The position numbers and the translations under genes were made by a program. Positions 53,721-63,289 of a stretch of DNA of 64,000 bases are shown here, piece by piece; positions within the stretch are counted from its first letter, which is position 1, and every line of letters starts with the position of its first letter. Below the pieces are notes generated by a model. The model was not told the origin of the DNA. It ran no database searches and saw only the letters and a program-made list of their open reading frames with translations. This DNA comes from M3007 sp965249785 (GTDB taxonomy: Bacteria > Bacteroidota > Bacteroidia > Chitinophagales > Saprospiraceae), in assembly GCA_965249785.1 (NCBI GenBank), contig CBDFMU010000046.1:26280-90279 (forward strand), given 5' to 3'.

Positions 53721-55463
53721 TCAGTGTTTTGTAACTACTACTTTCTGACTGGCTAGCCTTACGTTATCTGCTGAAAACAAATGCACCCAGTACACGCCCT
53801 GTGCCAAGGCACCGAGATCAATTTGGTCATTTGTAGTATGCTGCTCCACACGCAATTGACCTAGGGTGTTGTATACGCGTACGTCTACTTCTCTTCCCGG
53901 TGGCAATCCTCGCCAATATACCTGCCCGGTCGTCGGATTGGGATATAATATTAAGGCTGCTCCCGCCTGCGGCTCCGTGCTGCCCACCGTGGTCAGCCAC
54001 ACATTCTTGCACTTGGTATTCGAGCCATACTGATTGCTCACCGTAAGGCAGACATTGTACTCGCCCGGCCCGGAGAAGCTATGCGCTGGATTGTGTTCAC
54101 TACTGAAATTACCACTACCAGACACCGGATCACCAAAATCCCAGAGCCAGGTGGTGGGTTCATACCAACTCACCGACGTAAAATCCACGCCCAGCCCGCT
54201 GGTATGGTCATAACGCCACCCGGCCAGCGGGTGATTATCCAGTCCCAGTGTATCGCAGGCCGAGCCATCCACCGGGCCGAGCCGGAAGTTGGGAAAGTGC
54301 GACAGGTTCTTGTAGGGATAGGTAAAATTATAGTAACTGAGTTGCATTTCGCTGGCTATACCGTCGCGCTCGGGGTGATTCATGCGGTGCATACAAAGTT
54401 GACCACTAAGTGGCCGACAATAGATGCGTCCATCCGGCCCCAGTTCCATGAAGCCAAACTCTACCTGAAAGGGACAGCGAGCCACCGGATCCCAGTGAGC
54501 AACGACGGTCTGAGAAGCCGCCAAATCGGGTGCCAGCAAATCAAACTGATACGTTAGGTAGTTTTCTTGGGCATAGAGGTAGCGTGAATCGGCAGACCAG
54601 GCGCAACCAGCGTAGACTTGCGTGCTTGCACTGTCCATTACTGGTACCAAAACAGCATTGGATAACTCTCCACTACAGCGATCAAAGTCGTAGAGGCGCA
54701 AGCCGTTTTTAGCATCGAACCGCGCCAGTTTACGTCCGTCCGGGGAAAAAACAACTTGGCTAGAGGTGTTAAACAGAGAAGGCAAACCCAACTGTTGCGA
54801 TCGAAAAGTTATTCCTTGTGCACTTAGCAGTATAATATAATAAGTATTGCTCCTTTCTTTAAAAGCTACGATCCACCAGTCTCGTCCATTGGCATGGCGT
54901 ACGGCGTGCAACTTGTCGCTTTGCATAGTATCTTCTAATATAATCTGGTTTTTAAGTACAATATTCCCCGCACCATCATTGGCAGACAAATCTATCACGG
55001 AGTGTAAGATATTATGTAAGAAGATGGCATTATCAGATGTTTTAATTAAAGGAATGTGGAATAGATGAACAAGGCTACTATTACCTGGATCGGGCAGCAT
55101 TAATAAATCCTGACCAAGGTTATAACCATAATCGTGGCTACAAAAAAGATCATACATTAGACCTGGGTTCAAACCTGTGCTATTAGGTATTTCTGAGCCA
55201 TCTTCTTTGGCTATGTAACAGCCATTAGAATATATCAATAATTGCCCCGAAGAATCACTGATTACCGCACTAGAAGCATTGAAGTCCATTGGACTTTGGT
55301 ATTCAGTAATCACCAGTGAATCACCAAAATCAAACCTGAAACATTCCGCCGATTCATCTACCGGGTCATAATTATAACCAAACAGCCAGATATTGTCCTG
55401 GAATTGGGCGTGGAGCGGAGTAGATAGTACCACAGCGAAAATTACTATAAAAAATTTAAGCAT
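53721..55463 (-). CDS. T9SS-secreted protein with a beta-propeller-like body and PKD domain
   Basis: A 580-residue exported protein; ATG 55463 starts a clean signal peptide (MLKFFIVIFAVVLSTPLHAQ), while a longer frame from 55514 adds 17 residues. The first ~420 residues have WD/YVTN-like blades (VVFSPDGRKLARFDAKNGLR, WSADSRYLYAQENYLTYQFD). A PKD domain follows (TTWLWDFGDPVSGSGNFSSE, GPGEYNVCLTVSNQYG) and a type A sorting domain ends the protein (LILYPNPTTGQVYWRGLPPG, RVYNTLGQLRVEQ). It is likely on the cell surface or released; its role is unknown. It is convergent to mltG and divergent from the aldo/keto reductase. Confidence 0.85.
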   Translation of the reverse strand: MLKFFIVIFAVVLSTPLHAQFQDNIWLFGYNYDPVDESAECFRFDFGDSLVITEYQSPMDFNASSAVISDSSGQLLIYSNGCYIAKEDGSEIPNSTGLNPGLMYDLFCSHDYGYNLGQDLLMLPDPGNSSLVHLFHIPLIKTSDNAIFLHNILHSVIDLSANDGAGNIVLKNQIILEDTMQSDKLHAVRHANGRDWWIVAFKERSNTYYIILLSAQGITFRSQQLGLPSLFNTSSQVVFSPDGRKLARFDAKNGLRLYDFDRCSGELSNAVLVPVMDSASTQVYAGCAWSADSRYLYAQENYLTYQFDLLAPDLAASQTVVAHWDPVARCPFQVEFGFMELGPDGRIYCRPLSGQLCMHRMNHPERDGIASEMQLSYYNFTYPYKNLSHFPNFRLGPVDGSACDTLGLDNHPLAGWRYDHTSGLGVDFTSVSWYEPTTWLWDFGDPVSGSGNFSSEHNPAHSFSGPGEYNVCLTVSNQYGSNTKCKNVWLTTVGSTEPQAGAALILYPNPTTGQVYWRGLPPGREVDVRVYNTLGQLRVEQHTTNDQIDLGALAQGVYWVHLFSADNVRLASQKVVVTKH

Positions 55464-55657
55464 AGCAAAAGACAAAAAAGCGTAGAAGATACGGCGCAGA
55501 ATTACAGATAACATAGAGGTGAATTAGGAACAAAGTAGGTATAATAGTACGGTACATTGGTTAACATATTTTCTGAAAAGTCAGGTTACAAGTGAATATT
55601 CGCAACAACCTTCCCTTCCCGTATGGTGTTACAGCGCATTCATGAAATTAACGAATT

Positions 55658-56677
55658 ATGAACTATCGTCTTCTGGGCCGCTCCGGCCTGCGCGTTTCCG
55701 AACTCTGCCTCGGCACCATGACTTTTGGCACTGAATGGGGCTGGGGTGCCGACAAAGAGGAGAGCAAAAAAATCTTCGATGCGTACGCCAACGCTGGCGG
55801 CAACTTTGTGGACACCGCCAACCGCTACACCGAGGGTACCAGCGAACGCTGGCTCGGCGAATTTGTGAAAAATGACCGCCATCATTTTGTAGTCGCTAGC
55901 AAGTACACCCTCCGCGACCGGCTGGGCGATCCCAATTTCGCGGGCAATCACCGCAAAAACATGATCCGCTCAGTGGAAGAAAGCCTGCGCCGCCTCGGTA
56001 CGGAGTTCATTGACTTGTTCTGGGTGCACGCCTGGGATCATCTTACGCCCACCGAGGAAGTCATGCGCGGCCTGGACGATCTGGTACGCAGCGGCAAAGT
56101 GCAGTACATCGGCATTTCCGACACGCCCGCCTGGGTGGTCAGCAAATCGAATGTGATGGCCGACCTGCGCGGCTGGACGGCTTTTGTAGCCCTGCAAATC
56201 GAGTATTCGCTGCTTCAACGCACGCCAGAACGCGATCTGCTGCCCATGGCGGAGCATTTTGGCTTGGCCGTCACTCCCTGGGGAGCCATTGGCGGCGGTG
56301 CCTTGACCGGCAAATACCTGAAAGGAGAAGCAGGACGGGTAGCAGAAGGCAGTGCCCGCCGCAACGACCGCGCCAACGCCATTGCCGCCAAAGTGGTGGA
56401 AGTAGCCGAACAACTCCATGTCTCGCCCAGCCAGGTGGCCATCAATTGGACGCGCCAACGCGCCGTCGGGCTGACCGTCATCCCACTGATCGGTGCGCGG
56501 ACTGCTGCGCAACTGAGTGATTCACTGGGTTGTCTGGATTTTACACTGCCCACCGATGCTTTGCAGGAACTGGATGCGGTGAGTGCCATCGAACTGGGCT
56601 TCCCGCATGATATGCTGACTTCGGATAATGCCCGCGAAATGATCTATAGCGGGACTTATGGGCAGATTATGCAATAG
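55658..56677 (+). CDS. Aldo/keto reductase
   Basis: A 339-residue NADPH-dependent (alpha/beta)8 barrel oxidoreductase. The catalytic tetrad is recognisable: Asp/Tyr in FVDTANRYTEGTSE, Lys in VASKYTLRDR, His in LFWVHAWDHLTP. NADP-binding blocks IGISDTPAWVVSKSN, VALQIEYSLLQRTPE and LTVIPLIGARTAAQLSDSLG match the YajO/Tas-like branch. It would reduce aldehydes or ketones with broad substrate range in the cytoplasm. It stands alone, with a 313-bp gap downstream. Confidence 0.93.
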   Translation: MNYRLLGRSGLRVSELCLGTMTFGTEWGWGADKEESKKIFDAYANAGGNFVDTANRYTEGTSERWLGEFVKNDRHHFVVASKYTLRDRLGDPNFAGNHRKNMIRSVEESLRRLGTEFIDLFWVHAWDHLTPTEEVMRGLDDLVRSGKVQYIGISDTPAWVVSKSNVMADLRGWTAFVALQIEYSLLQRTPERDLLPMAEHFGLAVTPWGAIGGGALTGKYLKGEAGRVAEGSARRNDRANAIAAKVVEVAEQLHVSPSQVAINWTRQRAVGLTVIPLIGARTAAQLSDSLGCLDFTLPTDALQELDAVSAIELGFPHDMLTSDNAREMIYSGTYGQIMQ

Positions 56678-56990
56678 GAGATTCTTATTGCTCAATTATT
56701 GGGGAAAAAGTAAGACTCGTTGGATAATTTGGCTTTTTAAGGATCAGGCGAAGAAAAATTCGGCATCTTGTTTGTTGTATAAGTGTTTCGGCTATCTTTG
56801 CCCGACCTGACAAATTCTGCATGAAGACTTTTCTTAATGTCTGTATGACTTGCACCCCCTGATTGTTTGCCGCGTGATAGGGAGATGGTCAGGGGGTGTA
56901 GTGCTCTTACAGCGAAGTACGCATGGTTTAGCTACAAAATTGTAAGCAGAATATAGTTCTATAAAACGATAACCAAATAAATAGAAATTA
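56678..56990. other. 313-bp gap with a promoter and a 10-bp leader hairpin
   Basis: The gap holds a promoter-like pair at 56771-56800 and the stem CACCCCCTGA (56853-56862) with TCAGGGGGTG (56889-56898), placed inside the predicted 5' leader of the gene starting at 56991. No terminator T-run follows the stem, so it may affect translation or mRNA stability rather than stop transcription. Nothing else was recognised. Confidence 0.45.
56771..56800 (+). promoter_or_regulatory. Promoter of the IS-disrupted gene
   Basis: TTTG at 56771-56774 and TATCTTTG at 56793-56800 with an 18-nt spacer; the -7 box matches TAnnTTTG exactly. Transcription would start ~185 bp before the ATG at 56991. Confidence 0.6.
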
Positions 56991-57572
56991 ATGCCTAACA
57001 AATTGCAGTCCACAAGTCCTAGAAATCAAACATTACAACAAATAAGCCAATTCGAAGAAGGCTTAATTGAGTTTTTGAAACAACATGACCTGCCGTCAGA
57101 ACAAATTTTTATTCCTGTACCTGAACGACTAAAAGTCTTCTTAAATATCGAAGATATACTTGATCTAATACCTGAAAAGGAGAAGAGTAATTCTGTTTAT
57201 CTTTCGAAGTTCACGGCAGGCGTAGCAAGTGGATTGTTTGACGCTGCACTAAATTACCTTTGGGATGAAACAATCCTACAAATTAGAAAAAGAGTTGCAC
57301 AATATGATTTAGAATATTTTTACGATAATGCAATACAAAATGGCGACAAGCGAAAAAAAGTAAAAGATGAAAGTGATTTAGTAAAACTTGATGATTATGA
57401 ACTAATAAAAGGAGCGAAAGAGATAGGGTTGATCTCCGAACTTGGATTTAAGCACTTAGAATTTATTAATTTTATGCGTAATTGGGCAAGTGCTGCTCAT
57501 CCTAATCAAAATGAATTAACTGGCCTTCAACTAGTTTCTTGGCTGGAAACTTGCGTTAAAGAAGTAATTACC

Positions 57573-58764
57573 CAGACTACTGGACATTTTTGGAAATGGG
57601 ATGATTTTTCGGGCTTAGCATGCTAAAAACATATCGTATAAATTCTATAAATCGGAAGCATTTTGTGGTTAGGATTGCCAGTCCTTCTCTAAAAATGGAC
57701 ACTTCTGGCGTTTGAGTCCCGTCCTGATAACGTTGCGTTGCAATATAATTTTGGTGCTTCCAGCCTTCTTGAATGGCCAAGGTATAGGCTATTGTAACGA
57801 TCGCCATCATTAACAGGTTTTTGCTAGCATTTTTGAGATTAAGGTCTTCCAGATTATATCCGTTCGTTTTTAGGTGTTTGAAAAGGCATTCGATTTTCCA
57901 ACGTTTGACGTAGCATTCAGCGGCCTTGACGGCATTGGGTAGCGTAGTCAAAAAGATCATCACCGGTTCCTCTGCATTCACCTTGGGATTAGGCATCATA
58001 ACGATGGTGAAGGCCTGGCCATCCAGAAAAATCTGCTTTTTAACCAATTTGTCTTTTAAGCCGCACTTAGTCACCATACGTTCATAGCCCTTACCTCTGG
58101 CCCCGTTCACCTCTTCAAAATAATCGCCTGCCCGAAGCCGTATAACAAAATGTATCTTGTTCTTTTTGAGGAAGTTAAACCAATTTTTGCCAATATATTC
58201 CCGATCAGCTAACAACGTCATCCCTTGCAGATCGAACAGCAAAAATGCCTGCTCAAACATGGCTTTGCGCTCCGCCTGACTGGACGCGCCTATCTTTTCC
58301 AACTGCACCCAATAAATCGGAACGGCCACAGAACCAACCAGAACACTCAGCACCAAATAATGCACTTTCGCTTCCCCAAGCGTCCAACTCGTGCCGTCCA
58401 TGACCAGGGTTTTAAAGCCTAAACCACGCAAAAACCGAAGATTTTGGCGCATCAAATCGTGTAACAACGCCCTGCTTTCGCCCCAATCCTGGAAAAAACG
58501 AATCAGCCGTTTATAATCACTATTGGCCTTCGAACCATCCTTGCCAAGTACCCCGCCAACGTAATCCTTCATTTTGTAAAGGTTCACCGTGCGCGCTAAA
58601 GGAAGCAGGCAGACTAAAAGCCAAATATTTTTTACGGCCCCTAAGCCATAACTTTCATACAAAACACTAAATTTGCGTATGTGTGGTGGAAGCATCGATT
58701 ATTATGTTGTTGCAAACACAATATCGGCTTTCGCCACCTCTTTTCAAAAATGTCCAGTAGTCTG
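57573..58764 (-). mobile_element. Complete IS4-family insertion sequence (1,192 bp)
   Basis: The ends are near-perfect inverted repeats: CAGACTACTGGACATTTTTG at the left and its reverse complement at the right, the next bases GAAA versus AAAA differing once. The 9-bp target GTAATTACC is duplicated at 57564-57572 and 58765-58773. One transposase gene fills the element, with its stop codon inside the left inverted repeat. Precise excision restores a 475-codon host gene, proving the site is an insertion. Element and both duplications are intact, so it looks recent and possibly still active. Confidence 0.95.
57577..58695 (-). CDS. IS4-family DDE transposase
   Basis: A 372-residue transposase. 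The DDE residues are in LVMDGTSWTL (first Asp), LLADREYIGKNW (second Asp) and the IS4 signature YVKRWKIECLFKHLK (Y-2-R-3-E-6-K, third acidic residue Glu). The C-terminal ISKNVQ and stop codon are encoded by the left inverted repeat. It catalyses cut-and-paste movement of the element at 57573-58764. Length and motif spacing are normal, with no frameshift. Confidence 0.95.
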   Translation of the reverse strand: MLPPHIRKFSVLYESYGLGAVKNIWLLVCLLPLARTVNLYKMKDYVGGVLGKDGSKANSDYKRLIRFFQDWGESRALLHDLMRQNLRFLRGLGFKTLVMDGTSWTLGEAKVHYLVLSVLVGSVAVPIYWVQLEKIGASSQAERKAMFEQAFLLFDLQGMTLLADREYIGKNWFNFLKKNKIHFVIRLRAGDYFEEVNGARGKGYERMVTKCGLKDKLVKKQIFLDGQAFTIVMMPNPKVNAEEPVMIFLTTLPNAVKAAECYVKRWKIECLFKHLKTNGYNLEDLNLKNASKNLLMMAIVTIAYTLAIQEGWKHQNYIATQRYQDGTQTPEVSIFREGLAILTTKCFRFIEFIRYVFSMLSPKNHPISKNVQ

Positions 58765-59634
58765 GTAATTACCTTACCAATATCCAATGTTGCAGTAAGA
58801 ATCAAAGAATTGCTTGGAAGTATAAAAAAAACATCAATTACTAATAGCCAAGCAGCAGAAATAGGAATGTTTTTTGATAATTTGACACAAGAACAAATCA
58901 ATAATTTAACATCTGGTTTTTTTGGAATTTACATTAATAGCGACACAGAACCTCAAACCCGACAGAATATAGTTAAATTATTGCCTCATATTTGGGAGTC
59001 AGTAGATGAAGAGGTTAAGCACCAATTTGGAATAAAATATGCTAATTTTGTTGCAAATAACTATCCTAATGAAAGGCAGTTAGCCAGAGACTTTTTAAAA
59101 GTAGTAGAAAGTGAAAGTTTTATTCCATTAGATTTACGTGTAGTGGAGATAGAGCAAACTCTTGATAGTTTACTGCTTGCTCATAGGAGTACTAATAATT
59201 TTTATAGCGAACCAACTTTTATGCGACAATTGAAAAGCATAGTAGGTGTTCCCCCCAAAATTCCTAAAAACATCGAAAGGAAATTCATACTGGGAATGGT
59301 GGAAGTTTTTCTTACTAATGCTTATGGAACTGCTGTAAACGCTGAGCCATATTATAAAGAAATGTTACGTAACCTTGATGAGAAAGGAAGTACCATTGCT
59401 GCTTTTTCATTTCTTTCTGATGAAATTGCAAGCAAATTGCAATTTAGGCTTTGCTCTCAAAAATACCGAGAAATGCTTGGCATACTGAAAAATAATATAT
59501 CTTCTACACAAGTTCGCGAAGTAGTTGAAAAAATAGAAAAAACTACGGGTTTGTTAGATAATCTTAGAGTTGACACACAATTGAAGCGACAATTAAGGGA
59601 TCTAAGAATTATGCGGTAGCAGTAATTCTCGCCT

Positions 59635-59719
59635 CACTTGGCGTTTTCACCAAGTGTACCACCAGTGAAATACCAAGAAAAGCACTCACTCCACATACGC
59701 TTGGTGAAAACACCAAGCG
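59635..59719. repeat. Pair of CTTGGTG palindromes (REP-like)
   Basis: CACTTGGCGTTTTCACCAAGTG (59635-59656) and CGCTTGGTG-AAAA-CACCAAGCG (59698-59719) are two related hairpins in opposite orientation, ~40 bp apart; the second has a perfect 9-bp stem. They sit between the IS-disrupted gene and the metallopeptidase gene and look like a REP doublet. Confidence 0.6.
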
Positions 59720-59768
59720 TGGCTCAAAACTTATCACCACACAAAACCCAAAAACAAATCACTCCCAC

Positions 59769-60533
59769 ATGAAGCCCCTTCTACTCACTCTAACTCTATT
59801 ATCCCTTTTCCCCACCCTCCGCGCCCAACCCCACCCTCCCGCCGAAAAGCAATATAAAAGTCTGACTGGCACGATCTATATTTTGCCGTTTTTCCTGGAT
59901 ACAGAGACTTTGGTGTGGACGAAAGAAGAAGTCGAGACCTGCCTCGGTCATTTAAAAAGCAGCGAAGACTGGATCGTAGGGCAGTCCAGGCCGTACAATG
60001 TCAAACTCGAATTTATAGACGACTTTGTAACATCCAAAGACGAGGAGATTCTGATCGACAGCACCGTGCGTAACCGGAGCAGTGAAAACCTGCTAAAATT
60101 GACGATGGAGCACTTAGGATTCGATGACTATGCGACTTACCTGAGATTTCAAGGGCTGGACGCCACCAAGCAGAAGGTGTATGTGCTTTTCTTTATGAAA
60201 GCTCCGAGAAGTATCGGCCATGACCGTGATGCAACCAACTGCACGTTGGTTTATTACGATGCCTCTTTTAGCGATAAATGGTGCCCTACGCTTATTGCTC
60301 ATGAACTGCTGCACCTGTTCGGCGCCTGGGATTTATACCGCGAACAATTCGGGCTGGCGCTGCCCAAAGAACTGTCCGATAAGGCGACACGGCTTTATCC
60401 AAAATCAATTATGAAATGCAGAATTTGCCCTTCTGCGGATATAGACGAACTCACCGCCTGGCGAATCGGCTGGAATCAAAACCATAAAGAAACGTTTGAT
60501 GCGTTTTCTCCCCAGAACTACAAGCGCGAGTAA
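59769..60533 (+). CDS. Secreted zinc metallopeptidase-like protein (metzincin motif)
   Basis: A 254-residue exported protein with a signal peptide (LLLTLTLLSLFPTLRAQ). The zinc motif HELLHLFGAWD (near residues 179-189) is HExxHxxGxxD, the metzincin-type pattern with Asp as third ligand, preceded by KWCPTLIA. A Met further on (PKSIMKCRICPSADI) could serve as the Met-turn. Four Cys (CLGHL, NCTLV, WCPTL, CRIC) suggest a secreted fold. The family is not recognised. It would cleave peptides or act as a metal-dependent adhesin outside the cell (inference). Confidence 0.78.
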   Translation: MKPLLLTLTLLSLFPTLRAQPHPPAEKQYKSLTGTIYILPFFLDTETLVWTKEEVETCLGHLKSSEDWIVGQSRPYNVKLEFIDDFVTSKDEEILIDSTVRNRSSENLLKLTMEHLGFDDYATYLRFQGLDATKQKVYVLFFMKAPRSIGHDRDATNCTLVYYDASFSDKWCPTLIAHELLHLFGAWDLYREQFGLALPKELSDKATRLYPKSIMKCRICPSADIDELTAWRIGWNQNHKETFDAFSPQNYKRE

Positions 60534-60687
60534 CACGCGCGTACAGTTCGATTTGAAGAATAAAGATCGGTGATTTCGGCCCGTAAGGATGCAACGATGC
60601 TTAGGGAAATGGAGGGGTATAACATGTGAGGGGGTAAGCCAAATTGCCGTTATGCCAAAAACTCAACCTGCGCTCCAGTAGATTCCG

Positions 60688-60695
60688 TATTTTTG
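60688..60695 (+). promoter_or_regulatory. -7 element upstream of the Rpn-family gene
   Basis: TATTTTTG matches TAnnTTTG exactly, 18 bp before the ATG at 60714, implying a short leader. No clear -33 TTG was seen at the expected distance. Confidence 0.45.
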
Positions 60696-60713
60696 CGTTT
60701 AAAAGGTCGTTTT

Positions 60714-61547
60714 ATGGCGCTCCAAGAGAAATATATTAATCCTTTTACAGATTTTGGTTTTAAAAAGATCTTTGGCTCCGAGCCAAACAAAGACCTCTTG
60801 ATTGATTTTTTAAATCAAGTACTACCAGGTAAGCACAAAATTAAAGACCTAACTTATACTCGTACCGAGCAACTCGGAAATACAGAAGCGGATCGAAAAG
60901 CAATTTTGACTTATATTGCGTTGGAGGAAAAGGGCGAACGCTTTATTGTAGAAATGCAGAAAGCCAAGCAGAATTATTTCAAAGACCGCAGCGTATACTA
61001 TTCCTCGTTTCCCATTCAAGAACAGGCCAAAAAAGGTGACTGGAATTACCAATTGGCTGCCGTTTATATGGTCGGTATTTTAGATTTCGTTTTTTCAACG
61101 GATGAATCAGAACGAGAAGTACGCCACGAGGTGCAATTGAAAGACCAAAAGTGTCGCGTATTTTATGATAAGTTGACGTATATCTATTTGGAAATGCCTA
61201 ATTTCCATAAAGAAGAAACAGAATTGCAAAGTGATTTTGATAAGTGGATGTATGTGCTGCAACAACTTCCTTATTTACAAAATCGTCCACAGGCATTACA
61301 AGACCGCATTTTTCAGAAGTTGTTTGAGGCTGCCGAAATTGCCAAGTTTACACCTGATGAAAAAGGGAAGTATGAAGAAAGCCTAAAATATTATAGGGAT
61401 TTAAAGAACGTAGTAGATACTTCGTTCGATGAAGGTAAAGCAGAAGGTAAGTATGAAATAGCGCGTCAAATGAAATTAGAAGGAGAATCGACGGAAAAAA
61501 TTAGTCGATATACTGGATTAACTAAGGAAGAAATAGAAAATCTATAA
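60714..61547 (+). CDS. Rpn-family recombination-promoting nuclease/putative transposase
   Basis: A 277-residue PD-(D/E)xK nuclease of the Rpn/PF12784 type. The N-terminal signature INPFTDFGFKKIFGSEPNKD is followed by LLIDFLNQVLP, and the nuclease core by the segment ERFIVEMQKAKQNYFKDRSV, where the E-x-Q/K pattern provides catalytic residues, then VYYSSFPIQEQAKKGDWNY. The C-terminal DEGKAEGKYEIARQMKLEGE repeats and ISRYTGLTKEEIENL helix are typical. Such proteins cleave DNA and promote RecA-independent recombination; many are solitary and have been linked to phage defence. The gene is complete and has its own -7 element. Confidence 0.88.
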   Translation: MALQEKYINPFTDFGFKKIFGSEPNKDLLIDFLNQVLPGKHKIKDLTYTRTEQLGNTEADRKAILTYIALEEKGERFIVEMQKAKQNYFKDRSVYYSSFPIQEQAKKGDWNYQLAAVYMVGILDFVFSTDESEREVRHEVQLKDQKCRVFYDKLTYIYLEMPNFHKEETELQSDFDKWMYVLQQLPYLQNRPQALQDRIFQKLFEAAEIAKFTPDEKGKYEESLKYYRDLKNVVDTSFDEGKAEGKYEIARQMKLEGESTEKISRYTGLTKEEIENL

Positions 61548-61638
61548 GTAAGATACTGATTTAATCCGCAAAGATCAAATCGGGAGGGGAGTAATTTTTC
61601 TGCTATTAGGTATAATACGTGAGCCGATTAAAGCAGTC

Positions 61639-61673
61639 ATTCGGCTCAAATTACTCATGAATTTGAGCCGAAT
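61639..61673. terminator. 14-bp perfect stem between convergent genes
   Basis: ATTCGGCTCAAATT and AATTTGAGCCGAAT pair perfectly around a 7-nt loop. The left arm can also pair with an upstream GAGCCGA (61621-61627), giving an alternative hairpin. It lies between the Rpn-type gene and sucB, which are convergent, so a bidirectional terminator or mRNA 3'-end structure is likely, though T-runs are weak. Confidence 0.55.
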
Positions 61674-61699
61674 AGCTCTATGTACTAACGAAGAATTTC

Positions 61700-63085
61700 T
61701 TACAAATCCAGCAACAGCGTAATCGGGTCTTCCAGCAAATTCTTCACTTTCACCAGGAAAGTCACCGACGTAGAACCGTCAATTACCCGGTGGTCATAAC
61801 TCAACGCCAGGTACATCATCGGGCGAGCCTTGATTTCCCCGTTCACCACCATTGGCCGCTCTTTGATCGCGTGCATTCCCAGGATGGCACTTTGCGGCTC
61901 ATTGATGATCGGCGTACTCATCAGGCTGCCAAAAACGCCGCCATTAGTGATCGTAAACGTGCCGCCCGTCATTTCTTCCAGCGACAACTTGCCGTCGCGG
62001 GCTTTCACCGCTAACTCTTTGAGTTTGAATTCTACCTCGCTGAAGTGCAGGCTTTCCACGTTGCGGATGGGCGGCACCACCAGTCCATTGGGGGTACTGA
62101 TCGCAAAACTGATGTCAGCGAAGTCGTGATACACGATATCGTCGCCATCCAGCCGAGCATTCACGTCGGGCATTTCAAGCAACACTTTGGCGCAAGCCTT
62201 GGCGAAAATAGACATGAAGCCCAGTTTGATGCCGTATTTTTTGACGAAAGCCTCCTGGTATTTTTCCCGAAGTTCCATCACCGCCGTCATATCCACTTCA
62301 TTGAAAGTGGTCAGCATCGCCGTATTATTTTTGGCACTCACCAGTCGCTTGGCAATGGTGCGACGCATCCGACTAAGGCGTTCATGCCGTTCATCGCGCG
62401 AGAACGTACCGGTGGGTTTAGCCGCCGTGTTCTCAGCAGGCTTGACAGGTTCAGCAGGCTTGGTGGTTGGTGGCGGAGTGGCGGCGGCTGAACCCGCTGT
62501 TACGGCTTTTTGCGCATCGTCTTTCGTGATGCGTCCGTCACGGCCAGTGCCACTGACATCGGCAGGAGGTACATTGCCTTCGTCCAATATTTTGGCGGCA
62601 GCCGGAGAAGGAGAGCCAGTCGCGTAAGTCGTATTGGCGGCCTTGGCAAACTCTTTGGAAGACTCGGAGACTTCGCCGGATTCGGTGGCGGGCCGGGTAG
62701 TAGTTTCTACCTTTACTTCACTGCCAGCTGGAGCGGCGGGCACAGCGGGTGGTGGCGGTGGCACAGCACTTGCGCCTTCGCCGGGGTCGGAGAGCGGCGC
62801 GGTTGGCACTTTGATGGTCTCTTCTTTGCCAGGTGCAGCACCGCTGGCATCCGTATCTATTTTGGCATAAATGGCTCCCACATCCAGATCTTCGCCCTCT
62901 TTGGCTACCCAGGTAAGTTTACCGGCAGAGTCGGCGGACAATTCCTGATTCGCTTTCTCGGTCTCAATTTCGCACAGCGGCGCATCCATCGCCACCGTGG
63001 AGCCATTAGGTTGGAGCCACTTGGAAAAAGTGACGCTGGAGATGGATTCGCCCAAATTGGGGATTTTGAGTTCGATGACCGGCAT
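61700..63085 (-). CDS. sucB: 2-oxoglutarate dehydrogenase E2 (dihydrolipoyl succinyltransferase)
   Basis: A 461-residue acyltransferase with the usual layout: a lipoyl domain (1-76) with the lipoylated Lys in EIETEKANQEL, a long Pro/Ala/Ser/Glu-rich linker (~80-165), an E1/E3-binding domain (~160-200, SPAAAKILDEGN, GTGRDGRITKDDAQ), a second linker, and the catalytic domain (~235-461) with MRRTIAKRLVSAK, FAISTPNGLVVPP, GTFTITNGGVFGS and the active-site SYDHRVIDGSTSV. It transfers the succinyl group to CoA in the TCA cycle; together with sucD and mqo it is one of three TCA genes here. The E1 gene is not adjacent within the window. Confidence 0.95.
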   Translation of the reverse strand: MPVIELKIPNLGESISSVTFSKWLQPNGSTVAMDAPLCEIETEKANQELSADSAGKLTWVAKEGEDLDVGAIYAKIDTDASGAAPGKEETIKVPTAPLSDPGEGASAVPPPPPAVPAAPAGSEVKVETTTRPATESGEVSESSKEFAKAANTTYATGSPSPAAAKILDEGNVPPADVSGTGRDGRITKDDAQKAVTAGSAAATPPPTTKPAEPVKPAENTAAKPTGTFSRDERHERLSRMRRTIAKRLVSAKNNTAMLTTFNEVDMTAVMELREKYQEAFVKKYGIKLGFMSIFAKACAKVLLEMPDVNARLDGDDIVYHDFADISFAISTPNGLVVPPIRNVESLHFSEVEFKLKELAVKARDGKLSLEEMTGGTFTITNGGVFGSLMSTPIINEPQSAILGMHAIKERPMVVNGEIKARPMMYLALSYDHRVIDGSTSVTFLVKVKNLLEDPITLLLDL

Positions 63086-63289
63086 TTTATTTAATTATGA
63101 ATTATAAATGTTTGCCCGCCGTAGCCTTTTTCAGCGAAGGAGGGATGAATTATGGTTGGACAGGACGGGCAAAAGTAGACGTTTCCCACAGAAAAGGACA
63201 TGCCTCTCGTCGGAGAAATTGAACAGCAAAAAAGGGGGATGGTTTTGCACTTTTTAAGGTAAAAAATGGAGGGCGACCAAGCCCAAAAT

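Larger units (their letters stand above)
56991..59619 (+). pseudogene. 475-residue protein with an RX6H (HEPN-like) motif, split by IS4
   Basis: Removing the IS4 element at 57573-58764 and one 9-bp target copy restores one frame: codons 1-194 (56991-57572) join 58774-59619 as ...KEVIT-LPISNVAVRIKEL..., giving 475 residues. The N-terminal part is helical (TPRNQTL-like start, SQFEEGLIEFLKQHDLP, KFTAGVASGLFDAALNYLWD). Residues ~166-173 read RNWASAAH, the Rx4-6H motif of HEPN ribonucleases, followed by the helix QLVSWLETCVKEV. The rest (LTQEQINNLTSGFFGIYINS, KIPKNIERKFILGMVEVFLT) is unknown. I recognise it only as a conserved family of unknown function; a HEPN toxin or defence role is inferred from that motif. 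AT-rich. The gene is inactive as it stands. Confidence 0.85.
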
